A stretch of DNA of 64,000 nucleotides from Phenylobacterium sp. LH3H17 (GTDB taxonomy: Bacteria > Pseudomonadota > Alphaproteobacteria > Caulobacterales > Caulobacteraceae): positions 1,116,001 through 1,180,000 of the forward strand of contig NZ_CP101283.1 in NCBI RefSeq assembly GCF_024298925.1, read 5' to 3'. The translations under genes and the position numbers were made by a program. Shown here one piece after another: positions 57,219 to 64,000 of this stretch. Each line of letters starts with the position of its first letter. The first letter of the stretch is position 1. The notes under the pieces are model-generated. The model was not told the DNA's origin, did not search any database, and worked only from the letters and a program-made list of their open reading frames with translations.

Positions 57219-57286
57219 GGGTTTGGTTCACCGGATGAAAATGGGAGGCTTCCTCTAGCGCCCTCGCGGCCAGAAGCCAAACAAAC

Positions 57287-57315
57287 GAAAAGGCCCCCGC
57301 CGCGAGGCAGGGGCC
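57287..57315 (-). terminator. Rho-independent terminator after small hypothetical gene
   Basis: Outer arms GGCCCC (57292-57297) and GGGGCC (57310-57315) form a stem extended inwards with a mismatch; TTTTCGTTTG follows on the minus strand. It lies after the stop at 57341 and before prfA. Confidence 0.75.
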
Positions 57316-57340
57316 CTCAACGCCGCTTGCGCGGATAGTG

Positions 57341-57634
57341 CTAGGCGCGGACGCCGGTCAGCGGGGCGTTGCCGAAGGCGCCCAGCTTCACGTTGCCGGT
57401 CATGCTGTCGCCGGCCACGGTGGCCGAGAATTCCAGCGTCATGGGCATGGGTTGGGTGATCGAGGTGGACCAGGTCAGCGTATCGCCGGCGACCTTGCCT
57501 TCGATGGTCTGCTCACCCATGCGGCCCTTGGTGGTGCCGGTGAAGGTGTCGCCGCTGGTGGTGATGGCCGCCTCGACTTCCTGCGCGCCCATGGGCGAGT
57601 TGATGGTGATCTTCCAGTTGCCGTCCGCGGACAT
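57341..57634 (-). CDS. small beta-rich hypothetical protein
   Basis: This 97-residue protein starts MSADGNWKITINSPMGAQEV (ATG 57634, AGGGAGA upstream) and is built of short beta strands (GDTFTGTTKGRMGEQTIEGK, PMPMTLEFSATVAGDSMTGN). Similar small cytoplasmic proteins with the PMPMTLEF strand are widespread in alphaproteobacteria without assigned function. No signal peptide. It lies between prfA and ispG but has its own terminator. Confidence 0.7.
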   Translation of the reverse strand: MSADGNWKITINSPMGAQEVEAAITTSGDTFTGTTKGRMGEQTIEGKVAGDTLTWSTSITQPMPMTLEFSATVAGDSMTGNVKLGAFGNAPLTGVRA

Positions 57635-57745
57635 GGTGTCTCTCCCTGATTTGGCGGACGCCACCTAATCAAGCCCTTGCGTCGGGCGCAAGAGTGACGG
57701 GGGCGTCATTTTCATGTCATCCGTGCAATGTTCGGATTGACGCGG

Positions 57746-58885
57746 CTATTCGGCGGCTTCGAGCGCCTGTTCCTGCGCCTTGAGTTCGGCGGCCTTGGCC
57801 TCGACCAGTTCGACGATGTGTTCGACCATCGCCTCGTTGTCCATCTTATGGTGCGCCTTGCCGGCCATGTAGACCATGCCGGCCCCCTTGCCGCCGCCGG
57901 TGAAGCCGATGTCGGTCATCAGGGCCTCACCGGGACCGTTCACGACGCAGCCGATGATCGACAGGCTCATGGGCTGGGAGATATGCGCCAGCCGCGTTTC
58001 GAGGGTCTCGACCGTCTTGATGACGTTGAAGCCCTGCCGCGCGCAGGACGGGCAGGCGATGATGTTGACGCCGCGGTGGCGGAGGCCCAGCGACTTCAGG
58101 ATGTCGAAGCCGACCTTGATCTCCTCCACCGGGTCGGCGGCGAGGCTGACCCGGATGGTGTCGCCGATGCCGGCCCACAGCAGGCTGCCCATGCCGATGG
58201 CCGACTTGACCGTGCCGTTGCGCAGCGCGCCGGCTTCGGTGACGCCGACGTGCAACGGGCAGTCGATGGCCTCGGAGAGCTGCTGGTAGGCGGCCACGGT
58301 CATGAAGACGTCCGACGCCTTCACGCTGATCTTGAACTCGTGGAAGTCGTGGTCCTGCAGGATCTTGGCGTGGTCGAGGGCGCTCTGCACCATGGCCTCG
58401 GGGCAGGGTTCGCCGTAGCGCTCCAGCAGGTGCGGCTCGAGGCTGCCGGCGTTGACCCCGATGCGCATGGAGCAGCCCTGGTCGCGGGCCGCCTGGATGA
58501 CTTCCCGCACCCGATCGGGATTACCGATATTGCCCGGATTGATCCGCAGGCAGGCCGCGCCGGCCTTGGCCGCCTCGATGCCGCGTTTGTAGTGGAAGTG
58601 GATGTCGGCGACGATCGGGACCTTGGAGGCCTTGACGATGGTGCTCAGGGCCGCGGTGGAGGCCTCGTCGGGGCAGGAGACGCGGACGATGTCGGCCCCG
58701 GCCTCTTCCAGCTGACGGATCTGGTCGATGGTCGCCGCGGCGTCGGCCGTCAGTGTGTTGGTCATCGACTGGACGGTGATCGGGGCGTCGCCGCCCACCT
58801 CGACATTGCCCACCCGGATCTTGCGCGAGGGACGGCGCGCAATGGCGCGCCAGGGGCGGAGGTGGGTGTGATCTTGGGTGGTCAT
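57746..58885 (-). CDS. ispG: 4-hydroxy-3-methylbut-2-enyl diphosphate synthase IspG
   Basis: This 379-residue Fe-S enzyme makes HMBPP in the MEP isoprenoid pathway. [21 protein letters not shown] marks the start of the TIM barrel; the [4Fe-4S] cysteines are in [11 protein letters not shown] and [10 protein letters not shown], with the third in the same domain. Start ATG 58885. An upstream-extended frame exists but is not conserved. Flavodoxin- or ferredoxin-dependent GcpE type. Confidence 0.95.
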   Translation of the reverse strand: MTTQDHTHLRPWRAIARRPSRKIRVGNVEVGGDAPITVQSMTNTLTADAAATIDQIRQLEEAGADIVRVSCPDEASTAALSTIVKASKVPIVADIHFHYKRGIEAAKAGAACLRINPGNIGNPDRVREVIQAARDQGCSMRIGVNAGSLEPHLLERYGEPCPEAMVQSALDHAKILQDHDFHEFKISVKASDVFMTVAAYQQLSEAIDCPLHVGVTEAGALRNGTVKSAIGMGSLLWAGIGDTIRVSLAADPVEEIKVGFDILKSLGLRHRGVNIIACPSCARQGFNVIKTVETLETRLAHISQPMSLSIIGCVVNGPGEALMTDIGFTGGGKGAGMVYMAGKAHHKMDNEAMVEHIVELVEAKAAELKAQEQALEAAE

Positions 58886-59049
58886 GGCGGGCGGAAAATA
58901 GGGCCTTTCGCGGGAAACCCCAAGCCCGGGACGCCATGCTCCGGCCGCTGAGAAGAAATCGCCGATGCGAAATGTCGGGGCCGGGCTCGCAGCGGCCGTC
59001 CTTGGGGCGATCCCCCTGGGCGCCCCGCCCATCGAACCAGGAGCCATCC

Positions 59050-59481
59050 ATGACCGACGCCGAGCAGATCCGCGCCCTGCTGCAGGCCCGCGCCGACGCC
59101 CTCCACGCCCGTGACGCAGCAGCCGTGGCGGCCTTCCTCGCCGACGAGATCATAACCTACGACCTCAATCCGCCGCTGGCCCACGTCGGCGGCCCCGTGC
59201 AGGCACGCGCCAGCCTCGATCAATGGTTCGCGACCTGGCTAACCCCAATCGGCAGCGAGGCGTGCGATCTCCAGGTCGCGGTCTCAGGCGACTTGGCCTT
59301 CGCTTTCGGCCTGATCCACCTCGCCGGGACCAAGACCGATGGCGAGGAGATCGATCTTTGGTTTCGCTCCACCGTCTGCCTGCGACGCATCGGCGGCGCG
59401 TGGCGGATCGTGCATGAGCACAACTCGACGCAGTTCTACATGGACGGCAGCTACAAGGCCGCGACGGACCTGAAACCCTAG
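59050..59481 (+). CDS. SnoaL/NTF2-like small protein (YybH-type)
   Basis: This 143-residue protein begins [20 protein letters not shown] and has the NTF2-like fold pattern: [36 protein letters not shown] and [20 protein letters not shown]. It is typical of YybH/SgcJ-like proteins of unknown role, often stress-related or ligand-binding. ATG 59050 has AGGAGCC upstream. It is divergent from ispG and convergent with the RodZ-like gene. Confidence 0.8.
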   Translation: MTDAEQIRALLQARADALHARDAAAVAAFLADEIITYDLNPPLAHVGGPVQARASLDQWFATWLTPIGSEACDLQVAVSGDLAFAFGLIHLAGTKTDGEEIDLWFRSTVCLRRIGGAWRIVHEHNSTQFYMDGSYKAATDLKP

Positions 59482-59519
59482 GGAAAAGACTCCGGACCCC
59501 GCCCGGCGAAATAGCTGCT

Positions 59520-60521
59520 CTAGAGCGCCAGCTTTTCCAGCGCCGCGGTGGGCGCCGGCATCAGGCCCTTGGACTGGCCGCCGACGAAGACCTGCACCAC
59601 GGCCGGGTCGGAGACCTCCACCGTCAGCCCCTTGAGCGCTGGTGCGCGATAGGCCTCGCCGGCCGCGAGCTGGCGGGCGAAATACACCGCGCCGTCGGCG
59701 CCGCGCACGATCAGGGAAGCCGATTTGCGGGCCTGGAGGGTGACCACGGAGAGGCCGGGCTCGGCGCCGTAGACCGTTCCGCTGGCGATGAAGGTCGGCG
59801 GCAGGGGCTCGGCAGGGACGATGGGCTGGGCGTCTGGATTGGCCTTGGCCGCCTTCTTGGCCGCGATCACGGCGTCGGAGGAGCCGCCGGCGGCGGTGGC
59901 GTCGGCCAAGCCGGGGGTTTCATAGGGCGCGGGCGTGGTGGATTCCACAGGCGCCGGCAGAGGCGCGCCGAGAGAGACGGGGCCGGTCGGAGCGGCGGCG
60001 GCCGGGCTGACCGTGGCCGTTTGCGGGGCGGCGGCGGCAGGGGGCGCCTGCTGGTCGCTCATCGCCCGCTGGGCGACGTTCCACAGGACGATGGCGCCGA
60101 TCATCAGGGTCCCGACCACCAGGACCAGGGTCAGGCGCGGGTCTTTCTCGTTGCTGACGCCCACCGGTTCGCGCAGGGCGGTGTCGGGCGTGGGTTCGTC
60201 CAATTTGAAGCGGTCGACCGCGGCCTCGCCGTCCAGCCCAAGTGCATTTGCGTAGGCGCGGACATAGCCGATGGTGAAGGGGCGCGAGGGAAGCTGCTCC
60301 AGCCGCATTTCCTCGATGGCGGCCAGATAGGCGCGCCGGATGCGGGTGATATCGGCCAGCGCCTCCAGGCTCAGCCCGCGGGAGTCGCGAACCGCCTTCA
60401 GGGCAGCGCCGATATTCGGGCCGCTGGTCAAGGTGGGCATATAGGATTCAACCGGACCGGGATCGACGGACCCGTCGTTCCGAAAATGCAGATCTGTAAC
60501 CCGGCCAGTATCGAGCGCCAT
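59520..60521 (-). CDS. RodZ-like helix-turn-helix membrane protein
   Basis: This 333-residue protein has a cytoplasmic HTH domain (about 34-100, ALKAVRDSRGLSLEALADIT), one membrane segment (129-149, RLTLVLVVGTLMIGAIVLWN), a Pro/Ala-rich linker and a C-terminal DUF4115-like domain (SASLIVRGADGAVYFARQLAAG). This is the RodZ architecture, which links MreB to cell-wall synthesis and shape. The HTH resembles Xre but serves protein contacts in RodZ. It lies between ispG and ptsP. Confidence 0.85.
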   Translation of the reverse strand: MALDTGRVTDLHFRNDGSVDPGPVESYMPTLTSGPNIGAALKAVRDSRGLSLEALADITRIRRAYLAAIEEMRLEQLPSRPFTIGYVRAYANALGLDGEAAVDRFKLDEPTPDTALREPVGVSNEKDPRLTLVLVVGTLMIGAIVLWNVAQRAMSDQQAPPAAAAPQTATVSPAAAAPTGPVSLGAPLPAPVESTTPAPYETPGLADATAAGGSSDAVIAAKKAAKANPDAQPIVPAEPLPPTFIASGTVYGAEPGLSVVTLQARKSASLIVRGADGAVYFARQLAAGEAYRAPALKGLTVEVSDPAVVQVFVGGQSKGLMPAPTAALEKLAL

Positions 60522-60757
60522 GGCTACCCGAAGCCCCTTCTCTCATCCGCGGCCAGAGGCGCGCGAAGACAGCCCGATCTGATGGCACACAGTATTTAAC
60601 AGTCTGTTGCGAATACCAGTTTTGGCCCCAAAATTCAATGTGCTATTGCGCCGCGGCATGGCCGCGAGGCGGCCTTCCCCAGCGCATCAGCATCCGAGTA
60701 CTGGCGGTGAATCGGGATTGAAATGTGACCAATGGCCAAGCTCGACCGGCCGCCCGG

Positions 60758-63025
60758 TCAGATGGCGAGGTACAATTTCCGCGCGAGGGTCTCGATCTCG
60801 TTGCGGATCGATCCGGCCGAGCCCTTGATGAGGGTCGAGACCCCCCGGCGGGCGGCCTCGCGGTCGCAGGAGAGCACCATCTGCTTCACCGGCCCTATCC
60901 CCGCGGGCGGCATGGAAAGCCGCTCGAAGCCCAGCGCCACGAGCACGAAAGCCTCCAGCGGCCGGCCGGCCATCTCGCCGCAAACCGAGACTGGTGTGCC
61001 GGTTTCGGCGCAGGCTCGCTGGATAGCCTCCAGGGCGCGCAGGGCCGGCGGCGACAGGAAGTCGTAGCGGTCGGCCACCCGTGGGTTCCCCCGGTCGGCG
61101 GCGAACAGGTACTGCATCAGGTCGTTGGTGCCGACGCTGACGAAGTCGGTCATCGGCAGCAGGGCGTCCAGGTGCCAGATCAGGGCGGGGGCCTCGATCA
61201 TGGCGCCCACATCCAGGCGCGAGGGGGCAGGGCGGCCGCGGCGCTGGGCCCAGGCCACCTCGTGGTCCACCAGGGCGCGGGCGGCGCGGAACTCGTCGAC
61301 GCTGGCCACCAGGGGGAACATGATCCGCAGCGGCCGGCCGCGCGAGGCGGCGATCAGGGCGCGGAGCTGCAGGCGCAGCAGGCCGGGCCGGTCCAGCCCC
61401 ATGCGGATGGCCCGCCATCCCAGGGCGGGGTTCTCTTCACGCTCGGCCTCCATGTAGGGGAGGATCTTGTCGCCGCCGAGGTCGAGCGTGCGGAAGGTCA
61501 CCGGCATGTCGCCGGCCGCGTCCATCACCCGGCCATAGAGCGCTGTCTGGGCGTTGAAGCGCGGCATCTCCTCGGCGACCATGAACTGGAATTCGGTGCG
61601 GAACAGGCCAATGCCTTCCGCCCCCGTTTCGGCGAGGATGTCGAGATCGACGTCGAGGCCGGCGTTCATCAGCAGGGTGATCTTGGCCCCGTCCCGGGTG
61701 AAGGCGGGTGTGTCGCGCAGCTTGGCGAATTCGGCCCGCCGCTGGAGGCGCACTTCGAGCCGGGCCTTGAAGGCCTTCACCACGTCGAGGCGCGGACGCA
61801 GATAGGCCTCGCCGGTCTCGGCGTCGACGATCACCGCGTCGCCCTCCGAAACCCGGTCGCGCAGGCCCGAGAGCCGGCCGACGCAGGGGATGTCCAGGGC
61901 GCGGGCGACGATGGCCGCGTGGCTGGCGGAGGAACCTTCCTCCAGCAGCAAGCCCTTCAGCTTGGTGCGATCGTATTCCAGCAGGTCGGCAGGGCCGAGG
62001 TTTCGGGCGATCAGGATGGCGTTCTCAGGCAGCTCCCGGGCCGAGTGGGCGTCGCCTGACAGGTGGCGCAGCAGCCGGTCGGCCAGATCCTCGAAATCGT
62101 GCAGCCGTTCGCGCAGATAAGGGTCGCGGGCCTGGCCGAGGCGCGCGCGGTGCTCGGAACGCACCCGCTCCACCGCCGCCTCGGCGGTTAGGCCGTTGCG
62201 CACTGCGTCCTCCAGGCCGCGGTTCCAGCCGCGGTCGTGGGCGAACATCCGGTAGGTGTCGAGCACCTCATATGAGACGTCGGCCAGCAGGCCGTGCTGG
62301 CCGTCCAGCATCTCGTCGATCTGGGCCTGCAGGCTGGCGATGGCGGTGTTGAGCCGCGCCTCCTCGGCGACCACGTCGTCGGCCAGCAATTGCGAAGGCG
62401 CCACCGGCGGCTCGTGCAGGACCGCCACGCCCAGCGCCAGGCCGTCGGCGAACTTGGCGCCTTTCAGCCGCTCGGGCTTGTGCGGGGCGAGTTCGACGCC
62501 CTTCAGCTCGCCCTCGGAGATCAGCTCCCCGCCGGCCACCATCTCGGCCAGGACCATGGCGACGATCTGCAGGTCCTCGACCTCGTCGTCGACATAGACC
62601 CGCTCGGTGCGGTTCTGGACCACCAGCACGCCGATGGCTCGGCCGCCGCGCAGCAGCGGCACGCCCAGGAAGGCGTGGAACGGGTCCTCGCCGGTCTCCG
62701 GACGGTATGAGAAGGCCGGATGGTTCGGGGCGTCAGACAGGTTGAGTGGCCGGCCCAGGCGCATGATCTCGCCGACCAGGCCCTCGCCGGTCTTCAGGCG
62801 CGTGACGTGGACGGCCTCCGGATCCAGGCCTTCGGTGGCGAACAGCTCGATGTCGCCGGCCGCGCGGCGCATGTAGAGCGAGCAGACCTCGGCCACCATT
62901 GAGCGGGCGATGATCCGCACGACCATGTCGAGGCGCACCTGCGCGGGCCCGCCCGACGCCAGAGCCTCGCGGATCTGACGCAGCAGGCTCCGCTGCCCCC
63001 GTATGGCGACGCCCTGCAAGGCCAT
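60758..63025 (-). CDS. ptsP: nitrogen-PTS enzyme I (PtsP)
   Basis: This 755-residue protein has an N-terminal GAF domain (about 20-165) and an enzyme I module. The phospho-His is H369 in EEGSSASHAAIVARAL, with the PEP-binding domain holding FRTEFQFMV and the C-terminal VCGEMAGRPL. It would pass phosphate from PEP to NPr/EIIA-Ntr and regulate carbon-nitrogen balance. The start ATG 63025 has GAGAG upstream. A transposed gene order is noted in the findings. Confidence 0.93.
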   Translation of the reverse strand: MALQGVAIRGQRSLLRQIREALASGGPAQVRLDMVVRIIARSMVAEVCSLYMRRAAGDIELFATEGLDPEAVHVTRLKTGEGLVGEIMRLGRPLNLSDAPNHPAFSYRPETGEDPFHAFLGVPLLRGGRAIGVLVVQNRTERVYVDDEVEDLQIVAMVLAEMVAGGELISEGELKGVELAPHKPERLKGAKFADGLALGVAVLHEPPVAPSQLLADDVVAEEARLNTAIASLQAQIDEMLDGQHGLLADVSYEVLDTYRMFAHDRGWNRGLEDAVRNGLTAEAAVERVRSEHRARLGQARDPYLRERLHDFEDLADRLLRHLSGDAHSARELPENAILIARNLGPADLLEYDRTKLKGLLLEEGSSASHAAIVARALDIPCVGRLSGLRDRVSEGDAVIVDAETGEAYLRPRLDVVKAFKARLEVRLQRRAEFAKLRDTPAFTRDGAKITLLMNAGLDVDLDILAETGAEGIGLFRTEFQFMVAEEMPRFNAQTALYGRVMDAAGDMPVTFRTLDLGGDKILPYMEAEREENPALGWRAIRMGLDRPGLLRLQLRALIAASRGRPLRIMFPLVASVDEFRAARALVDHEVAWAQRRGRPAPSRLDVGAMIEAPALIWHLDALLPMTDFVSVGTNDLMQYLFAADRGNPRVADRYDFLSPPALRALEAIQRACAETGTPVSVCGEMAGRPLEAFVLVALGFERLSMPPAGIGPVKQMVLSCDREAARRGVSTLIKGSAGSIRNEIETLARKLYLAI

Positions 63026-63103
63026 CGACCGTTTCTCTCCCTCGTTCAGTCCGCTCCTAGCAGCTTTGGATGTCGGAACGGAGATGGAAAAGCGGTCCTG
63101 GCG

Positions 63104-63379
63104 TCAACGTGAGACGCGACCGAGCAGTTCGATCAGCTCACCGGCCTTTTTGCGCTGTTCCTGGACATCGCCGCTGATGATGGCCCCTTCGATGCAGTGA
63201 TTGAGGTGGTCCTTCAGCATTTCGGCCTCCACCCGCGACAGGGCGGCCCGCACCGCCTGCAGCTGGGTGAGGATGTCGATGCAGTAGCGATCCTCCTCGA
63301 CCATGCGCGCGATCCCGCGCACCTGGCCCTCGACCCGGCTCAGCCGGTTGAGCAGTTTGGGCTTGTCGTCGCGCTTCAT
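63104..63379 (-). CDS. csoR: CsoR-type copper-sensing repressor
   Basis: This 91-residue all-helical DUF156 protein has C33 (DRYCIDILTQ), H58 and C62 (DHLNHCIEG). The C-H-C spacing (25 and 4) is the same as in CsoR of Mycobacterium tuberculosis, so copper rather than formaldehyde or nickel sensing is likely. It is divergent from the P-type ATPase gene at 63488; two GC/AT palindromes lie between them. It should repress the ATPase and be released by Cu(I). Confidence 0.92.
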   Translation of the reverse strand: MKRDDKPKLLNRLSRVEGQVRGIARMVEEDRYCIDILTQLQAVRAALSRVEAEMLKDHLNHCIEGAIISGDVQEQRKKAGELIELLGRVSR

Positions 63380-63403
63380 CCGAATGTCCTCTCGCCCTGG
63401 GAA

Positions 63404-63449
63404 ATTATACCCTCACGGGGTAATTGCAATATGCCCCATGGGGGTATAT
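63404..63449. promoter_or_regulatory. two CsoR-type operators
   Basis: Two palindromes occupy the gap between csoR and the ATPase gene: ATTATACC...GGGGTAAT (63404-63424) and ATATGCCCC-ATG-GGGGTATAT (63429-63449; outer arms symmetric with one mismatch per arm). Both match the AT-GGGG/CCCC-AT layout of CsoR sites. Centres are 25 bases apart. Confidence 0.8.
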
Positions 63450-63487
63450 GTGTCTAATCGAAATCGAGACTGAGCGGAGGTTGCGCC

Positions 63488-64000
63488 ATGTCGCATCATC
63501 ATCATCACGGCCACGACCACGATGCCGGCGGTCATGCCGCGCACCTGGCCATCGATCCGGTCTGCGGCATGAGCGTCGACACCACGGCCGGCAAGCCGTC
63601 CGCCGAGCACGACGGCGCCACCTTCCACTTCTGCTCCACCGGGTGCAGGACCAAGTTCACCGCCGATCCTGATCGCTACCTGTCGCCGCGCGAGCCCGAT
63701 CCGCCGGCGCCTCCCGGGACCATCTACACCTGCCCCATGCATCCCGAGATCCGCCAGGAGGGGCCGGGCGCCTGCCCGATCTGCGGCATGGCCCTGGAGC
63801 CCGAGGTGTTCTCGGCCGAGGCCGGGCCCAATCCGGAGATCGTCGACTTCAGCCGCCGGTTCTGGGTGGGCCTGGCGCTGACCGCGCCGCTGTTCGCGCT
63901 GGAGATGGCAGGCCACCTGGGTCTTTCCCTGCCGATCCCGCATGACTGGGGCCCATGGCTGCAGTTCCTGCTCGGTACGCCCGTCGTGTTGTGGGCCGGG
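63488..64000 (+). CDS. copper-type heavy-metal P-type ATPase, N-terminal part (cut by window edge)
   Basis: The visible 171 residues start with a His-rich tract (MSHHHHHGHDHDAGGHAAH), then a YHS/TRASH-like metal domain (IDPVCGMSVDT, FHFCSTGCRTKFTADPDRYL) and a second Cys-rich domain (YTCPMHPEIRQEGPGACPIC, GMALEPE). A first membrane helix begins at about residue 130. This is the N-terminus of CopA/CopB-like metal ATPases, probably exporting copper. ATG 63488 has GGAGG upstream. It is divergent from csoR and has CsoR-type operators upstream. Confidence 0.9.
   Translation, partial: MSHHHHHGHDHDAGGHAAHLAIDPVCGMSVDTTAGKPSAEHDGATFHFCSTGCRTKFTADPDRYLSPREPDPPAPPGTIYTCPMHPEIRQEGPGACPICGMALEPEVFSAEAGPNPEIVDFSRRFWVGLALTAPLFALEMAGHLGLSLPIPHDWGPWLQFLLGTPVVLWAG

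Noticed and set aside
63488..63550. His-tag-like start (MSHHHHHGHDH) suggesting vector sequence
   Set aside because: It is followed by natural metal-binding domains and copper-type operators upstream; natural metal-binding tract of the ATPase is the simpler reading.

Overview
The window is about 68% GC and densely coded on both strands. Its gene content points to an alphaproteobacterium of the Caulobacteraceae (Phenylobacterium or Caulobacter type). The evidence is the TonB-dependent receptors, a DUF4167 protein next to prmC, a GAF-type ptsP beside a RodZ-like protein and ispG, a Zur/ZnuD pair, and Caulobacter-like TTGACG promoter elements. The genus is an inference; no rRNA or tRNA gene was seen. 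Most start codons fit visible ribosome binding sites, with several GTG/TTG starts (secA, rsgA, prfA, arfB).

Layout. 1-4 kb: two tandem TonB-dependent receptors, the first cut by the window edge. 4-8 kb: a threonine aldolase-like enzyme and a soluble three-PAS hybrid histidine kinase. 7.6-13.4 kb: a divergent catabolic-looking cluster around a TetR regulator, with an epoxide hydrolase on one side and DUF2855, a carotenoid oxygenase, a quinone reductase and a SnoaL-like protein on the other. A 24-bp palindrome lies in the divergent gap. 13.4-21 kb: methyltransferase and secA, thiolase, a PpiC lipoprotein and argJ. 21-28 kb: a beta-propeller protein, an intergenic hairpin repeat, a DEAD-box helicase, a serralysin protease, mutT, a tiny Flp-pilin-like ORF, and rsgA with an upstream micro-ORF. 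28-31.7 kb: katA and oxyR divergent, with a glycerate-kinase-like gene overlapping oxyR. 32-37.4 kb: serine hydrolase/TetR divergent pair, then NDUFAF5-like methyltransferase, comF, grxC, nitrilase and DUF1178. 37.5-43.7 kb: exported CHRD protein, M20 peptidase, sulfatase and S9 peptidase. 43.8-63 kb: clpB, a block of accessory genes including a zur/znuD unit, then DUF4167, prmC, MOSC, yihY, prfA, ispG, a RodZ-like gene and ptsP. 63-64 kb: csoR and a divergent copper-type P-ATPase, cut by the window edge.

Several regulator-target pairs can be read from the DNA: TetR with the epoxide hydrolase/carotenoid oxygenase cluster, OxyR with katA, Zur with znuD (two near-perfect Zur-type boxes over the promoter), and CsoR with the copper ATPase (two palindromes). 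From memory of alphaproteobacterial gene order, ptsP-prfA-prmC-DUF4167-clpB is usually compact. Here it appears to be split by accessory and metal-homeostasis genes.

No CRISPR array, prophage, integrase or insertion sequence was seen. The best candidates for something undescribed are the TetR/carotenoid-oxygenase cluster, the attenuator-like leader before the GNAT gene at 48.1 kb, the micro-ORF before rsgA, and the Flp-like ORF fused tail-to-head to mutT.
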